A DNA stretch of 64,000 nt. Source: Anaeramoeba flamelloides (Eukaryota; Metamonada; Anaeramoebidae). Position numbers and translations under genes: made by a program. Where the stretch lies: positions 13,764,001-13,828,000 of the forward strand of contig JANTQA010000047.1 of assembly GCA_027625915.1 (NCBI GenBank). Reading direction: 5' to 3'. How positions within the stretch are numbered: the first letter of the stretch is position 1; every line of letters starts with the position of its first letter. Of this stretch, positions 24,606 to 36,630 are shown one piece after another. Under the pieces are notes generated by a model. It was not told the origin of the DNA. It was given only the letters and a program-made list of their open reading frames with translations, and ran no database searches.

Positions 24606-25599
24606 TATGAATTATTTAGTAATATCTGATATTTTCAATATGTAAATGCTGAAGTATATAGAGATGGAAATATGTTGAGAAAAATATAGAATAAATTCCC
24701 TATCAAAAATATCATTTATGCTTAATAATAACAACAATAAATCTTACTCAAAAAAAATATATATATATATTCAAAAAATTATAATTGTTTCCAAAATTCA
24801 TTGATAATTTGTCCCATTAAAAATAAATTTATTTGTTTTGAAAAAAGTTGATTTCCCTATTGTAAACACAAAAGGGAGTTGAAATCTTATAGAATTTGGA
24901 ATAATGACTAGTTGTTGTATAATAAAATTATATTATTTACATAGATGATAATGAAATACAAAATGATAGGATAATATAATGTTTTTTTGTTATGTTACTT
25001 CAAAAAAACTATCAGAGTAAATATTTAAACTCCAGAAATTGAATAATAATAATAATAATAATTCGTGGAATTATTTTCCATTAAAAATAATACATAAATA
25101 TAAAGCTTTTAGAAGATAATAATGAAATTATAACTTTTAATTCTTTTGTGTTTATTAAATTTTTACCACTAAAATAATCTTTTTTTTAAAAAAATATTTT
25201 TTTTTCTGAATGAAGAGAGGTGAATCAACAAGTTTATATTTTATTTTCAGTAAAAAAAAAAAAAAAAATTGGTTTTGTTAATATAATTATAATGTTGGTA
25301 AGATGTTAAACTCATAGGATAGTTTTTCTTTAAAAAAAATGAAATAATACATTTTTTTTTTAAAAAAAAAATATAAGAAAAAGAGAAAGAAAAGAAAGGT
25401 TTTAAAAAGAGTAAATAATAATAATCAAAAAACAGTAAAAACTGAATTTAAAAAAACTTTACTTGTGTATCCAGAGTGTTGAGTGAGTTGTTTGTTTTTC
25501 AGTATATGTCAATTATCTCAAAAATTTGGATCTTTTCGATTAGATCATTTTTTAAATAATTTTTTACTTAGTAGAAGTTGATCTTCATAAAACATGAAT
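24023..25599. other. Intergenic A+T-rich DNA
   Basis: Contains a TA microsatellite at 24561-24602 and homopolymer runs. No gene or clear repeat partner was seen. Confidence 0.4.
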
Positions 25600-26160
25600 C
25601 CTATACCAAAAATATGGCCTACTTAAAATCAAAAATAGGACAAAAAAATCTCAAATTATTATATTTTTACAAACCTAATATTAAACAATTAAGTTACTCA
25701 GTATGAATGTTTTTATAAGTTATTAATTTTCACAAAATAAAATAGAAAAAATATAAAACATATAAATAAAAATTGGTATATATAAAATAATGAAACAAGC
25801 AGATCAAAATAAATATTGTTAAATTTGTTGAAATCTGCCCAACAATTATTGATCGATCAAATGATAAGATACCTTGGACCAATTGTATGTGATTTTTCTA
25901 TTGACACAAATTAAACACTAAACTTAAAGAAACCATTGCAAAAAGATTCCAGATCTAATCAAAAAAGATTACATAACTAGAAAAAAAAAATGAAAACAAA
26001 ACAAAAAAGAAAAAAAATGAAATAGTCGGTAAAATTAAAATTATTTTCAATTTAAATTTCAACTTTTGTATTGACGTTCTTTCCAACTCTTTTAACTGTG
26101 TTCATATTATCTGAATTTAATATATTATCAGATTGTTCGAGGACTCAACTTAAGTTAATT
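25600..26160 (+). repeat. Dispersed repeat R9, copy 1
   Basis: Aligns with 32640-33150 on the same strand: AAAATAATGAAACAAGCAGA versus AAAATAATGAAACGAGCGGA, then GATCGATCAAATGATAAGAT versus GATCGATCCAATGATAAGAT, then the ACAAAAAAGAAAAAAAATGA block. No clear terminal inverted repeat was seen. Confidence 0.65.
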
Positions 26161-26341
26161 CAAATATATCACAATACATAAAAGATATAGTTAAATTAAC
26201 AATAAAATATGTCCCCTTCAAATAATTTCCAACCCAGATTAAAACCAGATTATTGATTATTTTTCTTCTCTGCCTTTTAACGAAAATAAAAAAAAATACT
26301 CAAAAATTCAAAAAAAAACATTTTTAAGAAGAAAAAAGTTA

Positions 26342-26772
26342 ACGGTTTTGGGGAAAAAATTGAAAACAATTTATAATTGTGAAACTTTTCAAAAATGAAA
26401 ATAATGATCTTTTGATCAAAGAATAAATAAATGATTAAAGACCAAATGAAAATTTCAACACATTAACAAATTTTTTTCTAATTAACTTCAGTATTGTGTT
26501 TTTCTTTTATTTTTCTCTTATTAAAAATTGTTGAAAAAATTTAACATTTTTCTGATCTTTAAAACCATATTCAAGACTATTTTTAGTATATAAAAGTTGA
26601 TTTAAATTGTTTTTATTGAGTTAAATAAAAATGATATTATGAATTTTTCTTTGAAGTTAATTTCTTTCTTGTTTTATTTGATTTAATTTTTCATTTTTCA
26701 GTATCTATTAATATTAATAATTAAAATTGTGTTAAACTTTTTTTCCCTATTTCGCTTTTTTCCCCAAAAAGG
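26342..26772. mobile_element. MITE-like element, ACCGTT family, diverged copy
   Basis: Imperfect terminal inverted repeats: left ACGGTTTTGGGGAAAAAA; right, reverse-complemented, CCTTTTTGGGGAAAAAAGCG. Length of about 430 bp and terminal sequence relate it to 47137-47575. No coding capacity. Confidence 0.5.
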
Positions 26773-27169
26773 ATATAAATAATTCAATATAAAAAATTAT
26801 AAAATCCTGTGAAAAAGCTAATCAAAATTTTTCCAATAATTAAGGCTTTTGAATTTCAAAAAAGAAAAATAAATCTTCAAATAATAATTTAAAGAGATGT
26901 TTAAGAATAGTCTTTACATTTTAACTGAGATGTAAACAAATTGTGTTGGGCTATTTGTTAAAGTACAAACATAATACTTTAACTTGTGAAAAATATACAA
27001 ATTTCAAAAAAATTACAATAATTATTTTAAAGTTGAAAAAAATATAATTTCTTTATTCAAAGAACAGGTCAAAGAAAAGTCTTTTTTTGAACAATTTTTT
27101 ATTTTTATCGAACAAAGAAAGATTGGAGAGAAACAACAAAACCATCCAATTAAAAATTAACCCAAAATT

Positions 27170-27910
27170 CTTTTTTAAAAAACTGGAAAATCTTCAACTT
27201 ATAATCTAAAAAAAATATTTTTTACTTTATTTATTTTTAATCAATAAAATATATCCCAATCTTAATTATTACAATGAATTAGTAGTATCCTAAAGATTAA
27301 AAATATCAATAGTCTTGATTCTTATTTCTCAATTTTTTAAATAATTTCAAACAAAATCAATTCAAATTAATAAGTCTAATAAAAAAAAAAAAAAAAAATA
27401 GATATTATCAAATAACTGATTTTAATACCAAATTAATATATTAATACCTTATTGTCTAAACTTCCTGATATTTCAAGAAAAAATATATTAACTAATCTTT
27501 TAAAGTTCAGAAAATTTCAGAAATGATTGAAAAATCAATTAATAATCAATTTTTCTCTTTATCTTCAATTATTCAATATTTGATTGATTTTACTTATATT
27601 TTCAAAATAAGATCTGAAAACACAAATATTATTTGTTAATACAAACTCTCAGAAATTAATAAAAGTTGTATTTTTTCAAAATAAGAAAGATTTTTTTTCA
27701 AATTTTTCAATTTCTCTTTTTGATCTGAAAATCCAAACAAAAAAATATGAGATCTTGTGACTGAAAATTTAATTTGGGAAAAATGAATTCTTTTAAAAAT
27801 GATAATTCATCCAGTTTTAAAGTTGAAAAATGAAGTGGTTTATCATATTTTAATTGTTACCTTGTGAAAATAAGTACTCAATTATCATTGAGAAAAAAAA
27901 TACAGATATT
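27170..27910 (+). repeat. Dispersed repeat R1 (uninterrupted copy, with empty R7 site)
   Basis: Aligns in order with two blocks at 41200-41505 and 42187-42625: CCCAATCTTAATTATTA, TTATCAAATAACTGATTTTA, and later AAAATCCAAACAAAAA with GATCTTGTGACTGAAAAT. In this copy the blocks are continuous and a single TTAA lies at 27488-27491, where the 41 kb copy carries a 677-bp insertion. A third partial copy of the second block lies at 36410-36630. Confidence 0.7.
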
Positions 27911-28005
27911 GGAATTCTAAATGTGACTTAATTTTTACTTTTTTTTCTATATTGTTCTTAAAAGACTACCTTTTCAGGTGAAAACAGTGAAATATTGTTT
28001 AAAAA

Positions 28006-28467
28006 CACCCTTGGAAGGGTTTTGTAATCTCAGTAATATGTATACACTATGAATTTCTTTGAAAAAAAATTTCGAAATTTTTTACAATTGTCACAATTTT
28101 TACTATTTTCACTTGCCAGATTATGCCCAAAATTTGATTTTTATATTTTATTATTTCCATTTCAACTTTTTGAACTCACAGCAATTCCTCTGGTTGTTCT
28201 ACATATTTTTTAAATTTGCTTTTACAAGTTTGAAATGTTCTCAAATTTGAACTTGCACTTGAAAATCCCCAAAAGTCATTTTTTTACAATTATTTTTTTT
28301 GTGTATTTTCAATTTTCCTTTTCATTGAAAAAGATTCTAAAAAAAGTCTTGGTGAAAAGAAAAGATGACAAAAAATGTTTTTTTTTTTTTGACCATTTTC
28401 TTCTGAATGAAAATTTTTTTGAGCATTCAAAGTGAAATAGCACAATAACCCAATACTTTCAAGGGTG
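28006..28467. mobile_element. MITE-like element, CACCCTTG family, copy 1
   Basis: 462 bp. Starts CACCCTTGGAAGGGTTTTGT; the other end, reverse-complemented, starts CACCCTTGAAAGTATTGGGT. It aligns internally with 46037-46488 over the GTTCTACATATTTTTTAAAT and AAATGTTCTCAAATTTGAA blocks. No protein. Confidence 0.7.
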
Positions 28468-28596
28468 GAAACGTAGTCCTGAACAAAAAGAGTTTTCAAA
28501 GTAATTTGTGGCATGTGGATCTATTTGAAAAAAATAAAGTAAAAATAATATGAAAAATATTCCCATTTATAATTCAAATACCATCTAATGAAAGTT

Positions 28597-29058
28597 ACTG
28601 TTGAGAGAAAAATGTTGGAAACAGAAAAATGGTTTGAAACCATTTTTAATTGGGGACATTAGTAAAATTGAAAATCAAATCCTATTGATAACTAGGTGAA
28701 TTTTATATAAATCCAGGTTTAAACGTGTTAAAAGTTCATTAATCTGTGGTGTGTGTTGAATACTAATTTGAATGGTTGATAACAAAAGTAGATCATGCTA
28801 TTTTAACAAAAATCCAAGTTTTAGTAAAGTTTACTATTAATTCTGAAAATGGTAATTTTTAAACTTGCTTTAGATTATCAAGAGATAAGGTTTTGAAAAG
28901 GTAGAGTTTCATTAATTGTTATTCTGATAAGTTGATTATTGTTCTTTTCTTTAGTTATTTCACAAACAATTGAAATTAAAAATCATTTTCAGTACTGTTC
29001 CCAATTAAAATTGGTGTACCAACTATTTTTCTCTGTCCAACATTTTTCTCTCAACAGT
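28597..29058 (+). mobile_element. MITE-like element, ACTGTTGAG family, copy 1
   Basis: 462 bp with terminal inverted repeats of about 75 bp beginning ACTGTTGAGAGAAAAATGTT and containing TTTTTAATTGGGGACATT. A 461-bp copy lies at 35412-35872 in the opposite orientation and is similar along its whole length. All four ends also share AGTTA/AGTA just outside, so exact termini and target duplication are uncertain. No coding capacity. Confidence 0.85.
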
Positions 29059-29182
29059 TACTAGTTTTTCAACTAATATATTTATTTACAATATTTCCTT
29101 TTCATCTCTAAAAAAAATCGACAGAGAATTTACCCGATGTTATCAGATTTAAAAAGCTAAAGTAAAGTTATTTGCAAAAATA

Positions 29183-29370
29183 CAAAGATCAACATTTTGA
29201 TTCACTTTCCAAAAAAACCTATACCAAAAATTCAAATCAAATCATCTAAGTTCCCCCAATCTAAAACTTAAATAAACAATTTAAACATTTTAATAGAATT
29301 AAAAATTTGAAATGTTACATTAATTTGTAAAAACTTTTTATGGAAAGCTGAAAGAAAATTTCGTTCGATT
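29183..29370. repeat. Short inverted-repeat element, GAAAGCTGAA family, copy 1
   Basis: Left arm AAAGATCAACATTTTGATTC then ACTTTCCAAAAA; right arm TTTTATGGAAAGCTGAAAGA then AAATTT. About 190 bp, ending about 145 bp upstream of the RCC1-BTB start codon. Same family as 36141-36310 and 47619-47802. Confidence 0.6.
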
Positions 29371-29514
29371 TATTTTGGCTACAAATAGTAACTTTGAGAA
29401 TTTTTGAACTCCACTGATAAAAAATTTTCCAAGTTGATTTTGGAATTCATTTTTTCTTTTTTATTTTTTTTTTTTTTGTTGAATTGACTAAAATAAGTTG
29501 AAGATTTTCGAAAC

Positions 29515-31155
29515 ATGACTTATACCCAAAAAATAATCCAAATTAATGGTTCAAAAATTGACAACTCTCGAACATTTGATCACAATGTTGTGGAAGTTTC
29601 TTGTGGAAACAAATACCAAACCTTTTTACTTCAAAATGGTGAACTCTATGAGTATCGTAATAATAATAAAAAGCTTGTCTTCAAAAACGCAAAGACTGCT
29701 CGGTCTGGATACGATCATTATCTTCTTTTAGACACAGAAAACAATTTATGGGTGAAGGGGTGTATGGGGGAGAACTATGGACAAATTGGGAATGGGAAGG
29801 ACATAAAAGCAGAAAGTTTAACCCGCCAAATCTTTTTCCAAAAGAATCAAGATCTTACATTGCAAAGTATTCATGTTACTTCGTACTGTTCCTTTTTTCT
29901 GACAACCGACATGGTTCTGTATGGCTGTGGCCATAACCCAGATAGTCGGCTGACAACAAAGTCTTCAGGTAACGTATTTACGCCACTCATTCTTGTTGAA
30001 GGTAAAGTGGAAGAACTATTTACAGATACCTTTTCGCAATATTATTGCTACAAAATGCCTGATCAAAGTTATTATGCGGTTGGGAGTGCTGTGGTGAATC
30101 AGAAAAAAGTACGTTTGGACACCTTGGAGGAATTCAAAGGCAAGCAAATCCAATTGATAGGGTGTTCCTATTCCAACATTATGGTGTTACTTGCACCCCA
30201 TGATCAGCAAGGCACCCAAGAACTTTGGTATCTCCATAACCAACCAAAACCCAAAAAATTGGATATAAATTTCCTCACTTCACCCATCACCAGTATTTCG
30301 TCTGGGAATTATAATCACATGTTCAGAACACTTGACAATTCTGTCTACAATATAGCAACAAATACTATTTCTCAAACAAAAATTGATTTACCAACAATAG
30401 ATCAAGATAAAATTTGGCACCTATCTTGTTCAGACCATCAATCTATAGTCTTTGAAGGCTACCCTCATTTCGAATCCACAGTTGCAGAAGATCTCTCTTA
30501 TCTTTTGAAAAATCAATTATTTGTGGATTTTGAATTGTTTGAAGACATCAAAGTGCATCGAATGTGGTTTGAGCACAGGCTGGCAAGAATTAAAATTGAA
30601 AAAATCAAGTCAATAATCCAGGAGTGGCCAAAAAAGGAGATCCAGCAATTGGTAACGTGGGTTTATAATGATCAGTATTCTGCAAAGATCATTACCAAAT
30701 TAGCGAATGAACTTAGCATTGAAATACCCGTTTGCTCAATCAGAGATTCCTTGTTACAACTATGGAAAGATGAAGAAGGGAAAAATTTTAATATACTTGT
30801 TTCAGATGATGTCATTGAAGAAGAGGACGACGACAACAATGATGAAGAAAATGATCAGGAGCAAATACCTGTCCATAGATTTATTTTAATTTTGAGATCT
30901 GGGTTATTTAGAGAAATGTTTACAAACATTCAAGAAAAAACAAATAGTGTGAAGGATTATTCTGGGAAAACACCTGAAACGTTAGAAGTCTTTATTAAAT
31001 TTTTATATACAGACAAAATCGAATTGACAGCAGACGACGACCCAATATTAATTTATGAAGAACTTGAAAATTGTCAAGAATATTATCAACTTCCCTACAA
31101 TTCCACATTAAAAGGTCAATTACATAAACTTGCCAAGGATTATGATTTGAAATAA
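29515..31155 (+). CDS. RCC1-repeat protein with tandem BTB domains
   Basis: Single-exon gene, 546 aa. The first 320 residues form degenerate RCC1/beta-propeller blades, each with a CG/SG...F.L.....LY/LW pattern (VSCGNKYQTFLLQNGELYEY; LWVKGCMGENYGQIGNG; VLYGCGHN; ISSGNYNHMFRTLDNSVY; LSCSDHQSIVFEG). Two BTB/POZ-like modules follow: residues about 320-405 (FVDFELFEDIKVHRMWFEHRL) and about 413-546 (NFNILVSDDV, VHRFILILRSGLFREMF, ETLEVFIKFLYTDKIEL), the second split by an acidic Asp/Glu/Asn loop. RCC1-BTB proteins are usually scaffolds or Cullin-3 substrate adaptors; that role is inferred. The arrangement resembles a family greatly expanded in Anaeramoeba. The ATG at 29515 begins the first propeller strand, and the frame ends in TAA. 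Confidence 0.9.
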   Translation: MTYTQKIIQINGSKIDNSRTFDHNVVEVSCGNKYQTFLLQNGELYEYRNNNKKLVFKNAKTARSGYDHYLLLDTENNLWVKGCMGENYGQIGNGKDIKAESLTRQIFFQKNQDLTLQSIHVTSYCSFFLTTDMVLYGCGHNPDSRLTTKSSGNVFTPLILVEGKVEELFTDTFSQYYCYKMPDQSYYAVGSAVVNQKKVRLDTLEEFKGKQIQLIGCSYSNIMVLLAPHDQQGTQELWYLHNQPKPKKLDINFLTSPITSISSGNYNHMFRTLDNSVYNIATNTISQTKIDLPTIDQDKIWHLSCSDHQSIVFEGYPHFESTVAEDLSYLLKNQLFVDFELFEDIKVHRMWFEHRLARIKIEKIKSIIQEWPKKEIQQLVTWVYNDQYSAKIITKLANELSIEIPVCSIRDSLLQLWKDEEGKNFNILVSDDVIEEEDDDNNDEENDQEQIPVHRFILILRSGLFREMFTNIQEKTNSVKDYSGKTPETLEVFIKFLYTDKIELTADDDPILIYEELENCQEYYQLPYNSTLKGQLHKLAKDYDLK

Positions 31156-32639
31156 TTATTATTTATTATGTATTTTTTTTTTATATTTTATTATCGATCT
31201 TACAATCCCAATGCAAACACATATGGATGTATCAGCACACATCGAGATAAAAATAGCAAAACGTCTATAAATAAATTTATTCACTTTATTTTTTTTTTTG
31301 TTTTTTAATTATTTTCAAATAATTCATAATAATAATTTTGCGAATAAACTGATTTAATTAGAAATACAGCTGTTTTAAAAAAGTTAAAAATAAAAGTTTG
31401 TCAATCGATTTTTTAAATAATTATATTTAAAAATTATCAAATAATCACCTTTTATGGCCAAAGCAAAGCTATTTCCAAAAAAGTATGGAAAATGGATTTT
31501 CAAATATAAACTCTTTTTCAGTCAAAGGGGCCCATTATTATCGAAGTAATGGGACATATTCTATGAGTTTAATTCATTATACTTCTCAAACTACAATTTC
31601 AATTTTTAGATCAAAATCATTTGTTTCTCACTTTGTAAAATTTTTTTTTTTGTATTTTGCTTTTTATGTTTTTTTTTTTTTTCTTTTATATTTTTTACTT
31701 TTTTGTTTATAAAAAGAAATTTGAAAAAGAAATTTTATAAAACTCCAAATTAATATTGAGAAAAGTGAGGATTTGTATTTTCTTATAAAAGCCATACATT
31801 TACAATTAAAAAATCTTCTCATCAACCATTTTAATTTCCTAAAGAAATTGAGAAATTTTGCACAAGATGTTACAAGGAAAAGGGTCCAAAGAATTTTTTA
31901 TATTTTTTTTTTTTTGAAATTTATATTTTTGCTCAGGTTTTTCTTTTATGATTAAAGACTCTAATACGAAATTTATTGTTTCTCATATTTCTAAACATTC
32001 TGAGTTTGGTTGATTCTTAAAAATTAAGTGAATTTTTCATTTTTACCTGGGCTACTTTGAATGGAATGGGGTTTCATTATTTAAACCATTTCTCATAAAA
32101 CTCTTTAAATATATCTAAATTTGAATTTCTCTTTAATTGTTTCTTAATAAGAATTCAAGTTGTAGTTTGTAATCAATTATTTTAAATAAGAAAAAATATA
32201 ATAATTTCTGGCTTCGGTTTTATAAGATATTTTTTGAGATTGAAAATTTGTTATTATTTTTTTTTATATAACGAAAAACTATTTTTAAAAAGTGATTTTG
32301 TTCATATAGAATTTCTAATAGAATGAAAAACTTCATTTTTTCTTTTTATTGTTTAAAAAATCCTATTTTTTATTTTCCATATTTCCCTCTTTTAATCAAT
32401 TTATCGGTTACAACTTTTCAATAAAAAAAGTGTATTTTTTTTTTTCTTTTTTTGGAAAATATTTTGAAATAGAGGATATAAGTTTTGATTCAGTAGTATT
32501 AATATTTATATATATTTAGTGTTGCCTTTTTAAAAATAAAATTACAGAAAATGAGAAATTTTTATGAAATGTAAAAAAAAAATAAACAATAAACTACTTC
32601 ATTCAAAATATATTATTCAACCTCATTTAAAAAATTTGG
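31156..32639. other. Intergenic A+T-rich DNA
   Basis: No firm feature. A plus-strand frame at 31485-31712 begins with mixed-composition residues (SVKGAHYYRSNGTYSMSLIH) but decays into Phe/Tyr-rich noise; it may be a gene relic. Confidence 0.35.
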
Positions 32640-33150
32640 ACACACCTATAAAATTAAAAATACGCAAAAAAAAAAAAATCCAATTTATTATATTTTTCCA
32701 AATGTAATATAAAACAACATTATAGTTACACATAATTAATTTTTTTATATATAATCAATTTCATCAAAATAAAAGAAAAAAATTGAAAAAGAAAAATAAA
32801 CAATTGGTTTGTCCAAAATAATGAAACGAGCGGAACAAAAATTCTATTGGTTTTTTTTGTTGAAATTTCACCAACTATTGGTGATCGATCCAATGATAAG
32901 ATACCATCAACCAATTGTATACATATATTATTATTATTTAATAAACTCAAGCACTAACCTTCAATCAAGCATTGAAAAAAAAACAGATAGAACGAATCAG
33001 ATTATATAACTGGAAAGGAAAACGAAAACAAAAACAAAAAAGAAAAAAAAATGAAATATTTGTTAAATCACAATTATTCCCAAATTGGATATAAATATGG
33101 AGTGTTGTTATTCTTTCAACTATTTAAGCTGTATTCAAATTTTTGGGATT
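32640..33150 (+). repeat. Dispersed repeat R9, copy 2
   Basis: Second copy of the repeat at 25600-26160, same strand, with conserved blocks in the same order. Divergence is moderate, suggesting an old duplication or insertion. Confidence 0.65.
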
Positions 33151-35411
33151 TGGTTTAGATTTTTTTTACTTTGAGAAATTAATTATTTAAATTTTAAAAT
33201 TAAATATTTTTTTATTTGTTGTATTAAAAAAAAATCAAAGTTGTTTTTTCTCCTTGAATTAAATTTTAATTGGTAGATCACCAGATTTTCGATTAAAAAA
33301 TATTATTACAAAAAGTGAAAATTTAGTCAAAAATATTAAAGTATTTTTCAACCAAAAAATATTAATAAATATTATTATTTTTTAAGTTTTTTTTTTGAAT
33401 TTTTTTTTTTTTGCGTAAGAATTTCAGAGGGCGAGCGATAATTAGAAGTGTGTTTCTAATTTTATATGTAATTTTTTGAAGGAGTGGGAGTGTATTACAT
33501 ATTTTTAAAGTGTTTGGGTGGATATTAGTTGAAAAAATATAATTTTTTTTTTTTCAATTTCATAAAAAGTATTTTTTCATTCTAATTATTTGATTACCAA
33601 GGTTTAATAGTCTTAAAGCTAGATACATCACATTTTGTGTAAAACTAGGTTATTTTTCCCAAAAAAAACAAATTAGAAACAATTTCAATCCATAAAAAAT
33701 AGTTTAATTGTCATTAATGTTTTAAAACAGTTTGTATTTTGGCCTTTGTTTTAGTATATATTTTTTTTAGTTCGTTTTCCAAAATCAAAATCTGTCGATA
33801 AAAGTTACATAGTCTCAGAAATATTAAATAATACATTGGGTGTTAATTTTGTTGTTAAATTCTTGATGTAGTTATTGTTTTATTTCGTTTTTTCCATCTT
33901 GTCAAAAGGAGAATATAATTTGATTAATAATAATTATAATAATAAAATAATATCTTTATTTTAGTGAATTCGAAATAAATATTCTGATTATAATTCTCTA
34001 CTCGTGATATTTTTCATATTGTCAAGTGGGAATTATAATCAGCTTATTGTTATCAAATGAACAAAATTGTCAGAGTTATTATTTGAAATTGGCTAGTTAA
34101 TACCAATATTTGGAATAATAAACAAAACAAACAAAAAAACAAAAATTAAATTTCCAATTTTATTCTGGAATTAAAATAAAGAACAGAAAATGTAAAAAAT
34201 TCTCCCAATTTTTTCCATAAAGATTGAAATAAACTAAATTTCATAATAAATGGCCCATCTTACATTTGAATTTTGAATTGCTTTTGTATCGTTTTGAAGT
34301 TTTTCCTCTCGCAATGAAAAGTTTGCAAATAATTCATTTTTTCTCTTTTTTATTTTTTCAACAGTGTTTTTTTAAAATGGAAAATGAAAAATGAAAATGA
34401 AAAATCGGAAAGAAGTAACAGATGAATTAATGAAAAAAATGGTTTCAAATATGAAAAGGAGATTAGATTTATATAATAAAATAGAAGGAGAATCGATAAA
34501 TGGTTTTTTTACTTTTTTAAATTGTCTATTTTTTATGTAATGTTTCTTTCAAAATAAATTTCCCAATTGTTTTTAACAGTTTTTTTTTATTTTATTTTTA
34601 GACAAAAAAGAAATATCTCTTGAGTATAGTATTGAATATTAAAATCGAAATTTTTATATTATAATAGATAACTTCAATTATTAAAAATATTTTTCTTTAA
34701 AATTTGATTTTTAATGGGCCAATGGTTTTGAAAGATAGTTTATTTTCTAGAACAATACCCAACTTTAAAGTATCAAACTAAAACAAATTGATCAATTTGA
34801 TCTAGAAATTTCAAACTTAATTATTATATTATTATTGTTTGTTAAAAACATTCAAATTGGATGAGTTAGACGATGAAAATACTCTTATAATTTTCACTTT
34901 TTTTGAAGATTAGTATAAATGTTATACTTGATCTACATAAAATTTACTATTTTAATTTATCCTATAACTCTTCTAATTTTAATAATTAGAAACTCTTTTA
35001 TCATCTGAAAAAGTGATTTTGAATAATAAAAAATGTCAATTCACTATTTGAAAATAGCCAAAATTGAAAGAGTAAGCAACTGTCAAGAAGACGAACTCAA
35101 GGATGGGCTAATTAAATCATCTTTGTATATATGTTACTGATAAATTGTAATTTATGTTTGTGACTTTTTATTTGATTTTCCTTTTTGAAATTTTTATGTT
35201 CCAGCTTTGAATAAAGCGTTTTATGAAGTTAAGTGATAAGAAACTCTGCAAAATTAGTTGTTCTTCAAAATATTCTTTGTCCCGGACTATTGATAAGAAA
35301 TAGTTCTAAGATTTATAAAAAAGGTAATTGAACAAAAAATTTTTTAAAATTTATTAGAATTTATCAGTATTTTTTGGTCATTTTTTGAGCCACGCCAAGA
35401 AAAAAAAGTTA
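33151..35411. other. Intergenic A+T-rich DNA
   Basis: No coding region or recognisable repeat partner was found. Confidence 0.35.
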
Positions 35412-35872
35412 ACTGTTGAGAGAAAAATGTTGGACAGAGAAAAATAGTTGGTACACCAATTTTAATTGGGAACAGTACTGAAAATGATTTTTAATTTCAA
35501 TTGTTTGTGAAATAACTAAAGAAAAGAACAATAATCTACTTATCAGAATAAGGATTAATGTGATTCTACTTTTTCAAACGCAGATCTCTGATAATCTAAA
35601 GCAAGTTTAAAAATTACCATTTTCAGAATTAATAGCAAACTTTACTAAAACTTGGATTTTTGTTAAAATAGCATGATCTACTTTAGTTATCAACTATTCA
35701 AATTAGTATTCAACACAAACCACAGATTAATAAACTTTTAACACATTTAGACCTGGATTTATATAAAATTCACCTAGTTATTAATAGGATTTGATTTTCA
35801 ATTTTACTAATGTTCCCAATTAAAAATGGTTTCAAACCATTTTTCTGTTTCCAACATTTTCCTCTCAACAGT
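35412..35872 (-). mobile_element. MITE-like element, ACTGTTGAG family, copy 2 (inverted)
   Basis: 461 bp. Reverse complement of the element at 28597-29058, with the same terminal inverted repeats and a conserved interior (AAAATAGCATGATCTACTTT here, its complement there). It lies 6.8 kb from its partner, so the pair brackets the RCC1-BTB gene as a widely spaced inverted repeat. Confidence 0.85.
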
Positions 35873-36140
35873 AACTGTTTTTTCAATTAATTTCCAAAAT
35901 AATAACCACTAGATTGTTTGTACTCTTCAGAGTTGAAAAAAATCATTTCTAATCTGTTGTTAATACCACTAATAAAATTTAAATAATTATTGAAAATAGA
36001 TTTAAAGATCAATTTTTTTTAATTTCCAATTATTCTTAAATATTCGATTTATTTTTATTTTGTTTTTAAAATACAATTAAACAACCAATGTTATATGTTT
36101 ATATAAACTGTTCTAAATTACTACAACAAATTGCAATATA

Positions 36141-36310
36141 AAAAGATCAAAATTTTCATTCAACTTTCCAAAAAATCACAGACCAAGAATTAAAACCAAA
36201 TCATCAAAAGACCCCAATTCGAAAACAGAAATTAATTATTTAAGCTTGTTTGTAGAATTCAAATTTTGAAGACTTTTGCAAATCTTTTTTCATTGACTGA
36301 ATAAAAATTA
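36141..36310. repeat. Short inverted-repeat element, GAAAGCTGAA family, copy 2
   Basis: Left arm AAAGATCAAAATTTTCATTC then AACTTTCCAAAAAA is intact; right arm CTTTTTTCATTGACTGAATA is diverged. As at 29 kb, it follows an ACTGTTGAG-family MITE. Confidence 0.5.
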
Positions 36311-36409
36311 AGTTTCCTTTATTTTTCAACAAATAGTTGTAAAAGTGATATTTCTCAAAATTGAAAAGTTTTGGCATAAATTTCTTTTTCACTGTTTTAT
36401 GAATTAAAA

Positions 36410-36630
36410 AAAAATAATAAAAAAGTGGATCAGATCTTTTTATTGAAAATGGAAAGGGAAAAATTAATTCTTAAAAAAATCATAACTTTATTTCTCTAAA
36501 GTTGACAAATGTTTGTTTACAGGGTTTTATTGAATCCTTGAAAACTAAGTGTCCGCTTGAAATAGAAAAAAATAAATAAATATGTCTTACTAATCCCTCT
36601 TCAAAAAGTTGATCATTTGAGTTTGTTTTC
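36410..36630 (+). repeat. Repeat R1, partial copy
   Basis: Matches the second block of R1 (27720-27910, 42400-42625): GTGGATCAGATCTTTTTATT-GAAAAT, later AATAAATATGTCTTACTAAT-CCCT versus AATAAGCGTTACCAGTCCCT. Confidence 0.5.

Noticed and set aside
28290-28514. Minus-strand frame with similarity to one at 46242-46466
   Set aside because: The similarity follows from both lying in the CACCCTTG-family MITE; frames are short and differ in length and ends, so a protein is not supported.
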